Assembly: GCF_024362695.1 (NCBI RefSeq)
Contig: NC_065414.1
Location: forward strand, 1,319,501 to 1,383,500
Reading direction: 5' to 3'
Source of the DNA: Pectinophora gossypiella
Lineage: Eukaryota > Arthropoda > Insecta > Lepidoptera > Gelechiidae
Length of the DNA: 64,000 nt
Below, in pieces: positions 60,894 to 64,000 of the stretch. Position 1 is the stretch's first letter; each line of letters begins with the position of its first letter. The notes below the pieces were generated by a model. It worked only from the letters and a program-made list of their open reading frames with translations, was not told the DNA's origin and made no database searches. The translations under genes and the position numbers were made by a program.

Positions 60894-61075
60894 CGGTATG
60901 GACTTCAAGTAGTTTATAGTTCATTGAATAACTTTAAGCCGGGTCTACATTGATTTATAGCTTCCATTGAATAAACGCACACAATGCCAACATTAACTTA
61001 ACGCTAGCACTAAATAAAGAAAGTTACTGAGTGCTAAACACCTATAATATTTCATACCTGTATTATAACATACAC

Positions 61076-61353
61076 ATAAGACATCACATCATCAACTCAT
61101 TAACGTCCCCACTGCTGGGGCACGGGCCTTCCCTATGGATGGATAGGGAGATCGGGCCTTAAACCATCACGCGGGCCCAGTGCGGATTGATGGTTATTAA
61201 CGACTGCTAATGCAGCCGGGACCAACGGCTTAACGTGTCTTCCGAAGCACGGAGGAGCTCGAGATGAAAACTTTTCAAAAGTTGCTTAACTTCAACAATC
61301 GCATACCGAGCGCATTTACCTACCGCTGCGCCACCGAGCTCCTCATAAGACAT
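61076..61353 (-). mobile_element. SINE-C with 9-bp TSD, 5S box C deleted
   Basis: ATAAGACAT at 61076-61084 and 61345-61353 frames the element. The A region (GCTTAACTTCAACAATCGC antisense) is kept. The box-C segment seen in other copies (GGGTGACCA) is missing, so this copy could not retain the full 5S-like promoter. Confidence 0.9.
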
Positions 61354-61399
61354 AAGACATAATCAACCCATAGACATGATGCTATGTTATGTTACTTAT

Positions 61400-61694
61400 C
61401 ATCATCATCTTTTTCACAGAGTCCGCTTACTTAACCTGAAGATTTGACAGGTCCAGTTTTTTACAAAAGCGACTGCCTGTCTGACCGTCCAACCCGCAAA
61501 GGGAAAAGTGGCTCAATGCAGGTTAGGTCACATAGCTCCGAAAATGCGTTTCTCGGGAACGTGGGACAATCATTTATGATCCAAACATGAATTCGAAAAT
61601 ATATTCGACAATCATTGGTGTAGGCCCGTGCTGGATTCGAACCTGCGACCTCAAAGTGAGAGGCAAGCGTTCTACCAACTGGGCTATCACGGCT
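61400..61694 (-). mobile_element. SINE-D, near full length
   Basis: On the minus strand: GCCGTGATAGCCCAGTTGGT (A box), AACGCTTGCCTCTCACTTTG, AGGTCGCAGGTTCGAATCCA (B box), TCATGTTTGGATCATAAATG, then a deletion, and the GGTCAGACAGGCAGTCGCTT end. Confidence 0.9.
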
Positions 61695-61696
61695 TC

Positions 61697-62101
61697 TTGA
61701 TACGGACTTAATATCGACATATAGTTTCCGAAATAAATATTTTGAATTTGAATTTGAAAACTTAGACTGAAAGCCATTTAACAGCACAACAAATCAAACT
61801 GCGGCGACATTTACAAGTGATTTATCCCGTCTACAAATACCTATACCATAACTTTACATACCAAAGTTAATCTATCTCAAGTTACAGTTAATACGTCTTA
61901 ATCCACAGAGAGAGCCGCGTTATCCGACTAGATTGCGACGTCGCATAAATCAATACTAATTTTACTCAGATGACAACGTTTGAAATTGGCAAGTTAGCAA
62001 GGCTTGGTTTATCAAGACACATGGGGTTAACACTAGAGCCATTATGGTCTTTGACTTCATATTCATTATACATTGTTTTAAGTTTACGCGGTTATTATCA
62101 T
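61697..62101. other. Mostly unassigned
   Basis: GAAATAAATATTTTGAATTT with a further GAATTTGAA at 61730-61760 looks like a LINE polyadenylation end. The rest is unassigned. Confidence 0.4.
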
Positions 62102-62284
62102 AATTAAAGCACATAATAACGGGTTCTTACCGCGTTTAAATATTTCGACACTGTTGCAAGTGCCCTGTGCCCTGTGCACTGGTCAGTCATCCCGTGATCA
62201 TGGCACTTGCAACAGTGTCGAAATATCGGGAGTCTTATTTCCCCATTTAAACGCGGTAAGAACCCGTTATTATGTGCTTTAATT
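62102..62284. mobile_element. MITE-K, palindromic, 183 bp
   Basis: AATTAAAGCACATAATAACG and GGTTCTTACCGCGTTTAAA at the left are repeated in inverse at the right. The next arm segment TATTTCGACACTGTTGCAAG is also paired, with GGGGAAATAAGACTCCCG extra on one side only. Confidence 0.9.
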
Positions 62285-62374
62285 CATATTCATTATCTTA
62301 CTACTGTTTTATTGCCTTTGCCTAATAGCGACATCTGTTAGATTTCTCGGTTACTAAGTTACATACAATACAAT

Positions 62375-62510
62375 ACAAAATCGATTTATTGCACATATAA
62401 ACACGACACTACAAACAATTACAAAAGTGACAAGAGAAACACAATCGGCGGCCTTATTGCTAAATAGTAATTTCTTCCAGGCAACCTAAATGTGAAAGAA
62501 CTTACTACAT
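62375..62510 (-). mobile_element. LINE 3' tail of family S
   Basis: AATCGATTTATTGCACATAT, CGGCGGCCTTATTGCTAAAT and TTCCAGGCAACCTAAATGTG. Confidence 0.8.
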
Positions 62511-63192
62511 TGAAGTAAAAACGAACGAACAAATCGAACTAATCGGTTCCTAAAATATGCGCTAGATGGCGCTTCTTCGTGATGCGAGTGCTACTAAAAA
62601 AAAAACTAAAAACTAAAAACGATTTTAAAACAACTAACACTTAACTAAAAACTTAAATGAATTAATTTAACATCATAAATAAAATGTTACAACGTACGAC
62701 AAGCCTTATTTCGCAAAATCCACAGTCTGGACACAAAAACTATCGTATTATATCTCAACGGCGTTCTGATTTCAAATCTAATCTCCAACTTTATAGGTTT
62801 CACTTTACATTGTGTCTGTGGTCTAGATAAATTGTCAATGTAATAAGTTACCGTTTGACAGGTAGAATGTATTCGCGACAGCTCAATGGTGTTTGTCGTG
62901 TCTGCGTTCATAATCTTTGACCGAATTTATATTTCAGTTGTCAGCAAGGCTTGTTTAGTGGTCGAATGGATACTCAAACCCAAAAATATCTCTTAGTCAA
63001 CTGTTAATATAGTTATTTTTACAAACCTATCTATCTTTTTCCTTTTTTGCTTTTTGATTTTATTTATGTTACATTATGTTATATATTTTTTGTTTGTTGA
63101 TAGTTATTTTGACCAATATACAATAGCATACAGACATGAGGCGTAATTAGGTGTATATAATACACTATACCTACATATTATATTCTCCTCGA
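62511..63192. other. Unassigned AT-rich stretch
   Basis: No gene recognised. A 74-codon minus-strand frame (62687-62911) has no identifiable family. Confidence 0.4.
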
Positions 63193-63268
63193 CAGCCATG
63201 TTAAAGTCCTATGGAATTAGGGCTTGCCTATTGCCATTAACCGGACACAAATCCTAGAAACAAAATGT
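63193..63268 (-). mobile_element. SINE-E fragment
   Basis: GTTAAAGTCCTATGGAATTA, GCCTATTGCCATTAACCGGA and CACAAATCCTAGAAA match the middle of SINE-E. Confidence 0.7.
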
Positions 63269-63475
63269 TTACTTCTTCTACAAACAATCTTATAAACCAC
63301 AATACAAACAAATATAGTATTCAAATTGGGATTGCATGCAGAAGACAGGAACCCAAACTAGGTTGACCCTGTAACTTGGGATCCTGGTCTCCCCCACGAA
63401 CCACATTTCGTTTTTTTTAATATGTAGGTACCTACTTATATCAGGAGTAACAACTCAAAGTAAATTAACTCCATC

Positions 63476-63856
63476 AATGGTCCCGATTCCTGCAGGCACC
63501 TCCTAATTTTACTTTAAGTTATACCTGTCATTTTCTTTTCCGCCGAAAAGGAAAGGGACGGATGATTGACAGCTCTTAATTTTAGGAAGAATGAGTAAAT
63601 GAATGAATAACCCGGGCGAATCAAAAAGGTATCTCGCTGGTATGCAAACCGTTTGACGTGTGCTGGCAACTTAATTCTGTCGGATTATTGGCCAATGTAA
63701 AATTTTTAGACGGTAGATTTGGCTTAAAATTGATGTGTGTTCCATAAATTTTATGCTTCTCGATTACCCGTCCCTTTCCTTTTCGGGGGATAAGAAAATG
63801 ACAGATATAACTTAAAATAAAATTAGATGGTATTTACAGGAATAAGCACCAATATC
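63476..63856. mobile_element. MITE-H, complete
   Basis: Left: ATGGTCCCGATTCCTGCAGG, TTTACTTTAAGTTATACCTG. Centre: AATAACCCGGGCGAATCAAA. Right: GATAAGAAAATGACAGATAT, AATTAGATGGTATTTACAGG. It has the opposite arm order to the 44.26-kb copy and a small internal deletion near GACGGTAGATTTGGC. Confidence 0.9.
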
Positions 63857-64000
63857 CTAATGTTAACAGGATTAAGCGTAAAAATATTTTTAACAAGTCA
63901 TCGTAAAGCTGTACTTATGTACTTATGTCATACAAGTAGCCACAGTAGCCTTAACAAATTAAATAATATAGGTGTGAAATAGACGCTTGTGTAATGATCA

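Noticed and set aside
1..64000. LTR retrotransposon or endogenous virus
   Set aside because: I looked for gag/pol/env-like protein signatures and paired LTRs and saw none. All reverse-transcriptase fragments are of the non-LTR type.

Overview
The window is eukaryotic and very probably lepidopteran (moth or butterfly). It is AT-rich and almost entirely non-coding. It is packed with short interspersed retroposons, 5'-truncated RTE- and Jockey-type LINE ends, Lep1-like helitron pieces and palindromic MITEs of the kinds that fill lepidopteran genomes. There are no bacterial-style genes or operons, no rRNA, no credible functional tRNA gene and no complete protein-coding gene. Family letters (SINE-A to F, MITE-H to K, elements G, M, O, P, Q, T, W) are my own labels for families recognised by comparing copies inside this window.

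Layout. 1-981: end of a non-LTR reverse transcriptase with a (TAAA)n tail. 1-32 kb: a dense mosaic of SINEs, RTE tails and MITEs, often nested with clear target-site duplications (TSDs), plus a 10-bp minisatellite (22.1-22.5 kb) and a 433-bp terminal-inverted-repeat element (22.7-23.1 kb). 33-39 kb: sparser, AT-rich, mostly unassigned. 39.4-42.1 kb: a decayed, intron-containing piggyBac-type transposase gene with an acidic N-terminus and a proline-rich 17-residue repeat. 42.1-42.9 kb: an unusual array of about nine 73-bp units, each keeping ACGT-like tetramers at fixed offsets 0/10/16/26. 44-46 kb: nested MITEs and SINEs. 46.5-49 kb: a 434-bp nearly perfect foldback, a (CA)n-rich higher-order repeat and four ~245-bp tandem units ending in poly(A). 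50.7-50.9 kb: the one credible host exon, GC-rich, with 5' UTR, two upstream ORFs, an ATG, 12 codons and a GTAAGT donor. 51-55.4 kb: AT-rich, nearly repeat-free sequence, probably intron of that gene. 55.4-64 kb: a second nested mosaic, including a three-level insertion at 57.0-58.1 kb.

How the parts relate. The coding remnants are fragments of selfish elements. RTE and Jockey pieces carry reverse-transcriptase C-termini broken by truncation and frameshift, and the piggyBac gene has lost its second catalytic region. SINE-A, -B and -C have different heads but share a central core with a small hairpin. SINE-C joins a tRNA-like A box to a 5S-rRNA-like promoter. The most unusual signal is the 73-bp ACGT array beside the piggyBac relic. 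It looks like a helically phased protein-binding array whose spacing is conserved better than its sequence. All family names beyond RTE, Jockey/CR1 group, piggyBac and Lep1-like are provisional, because no database search could be run.
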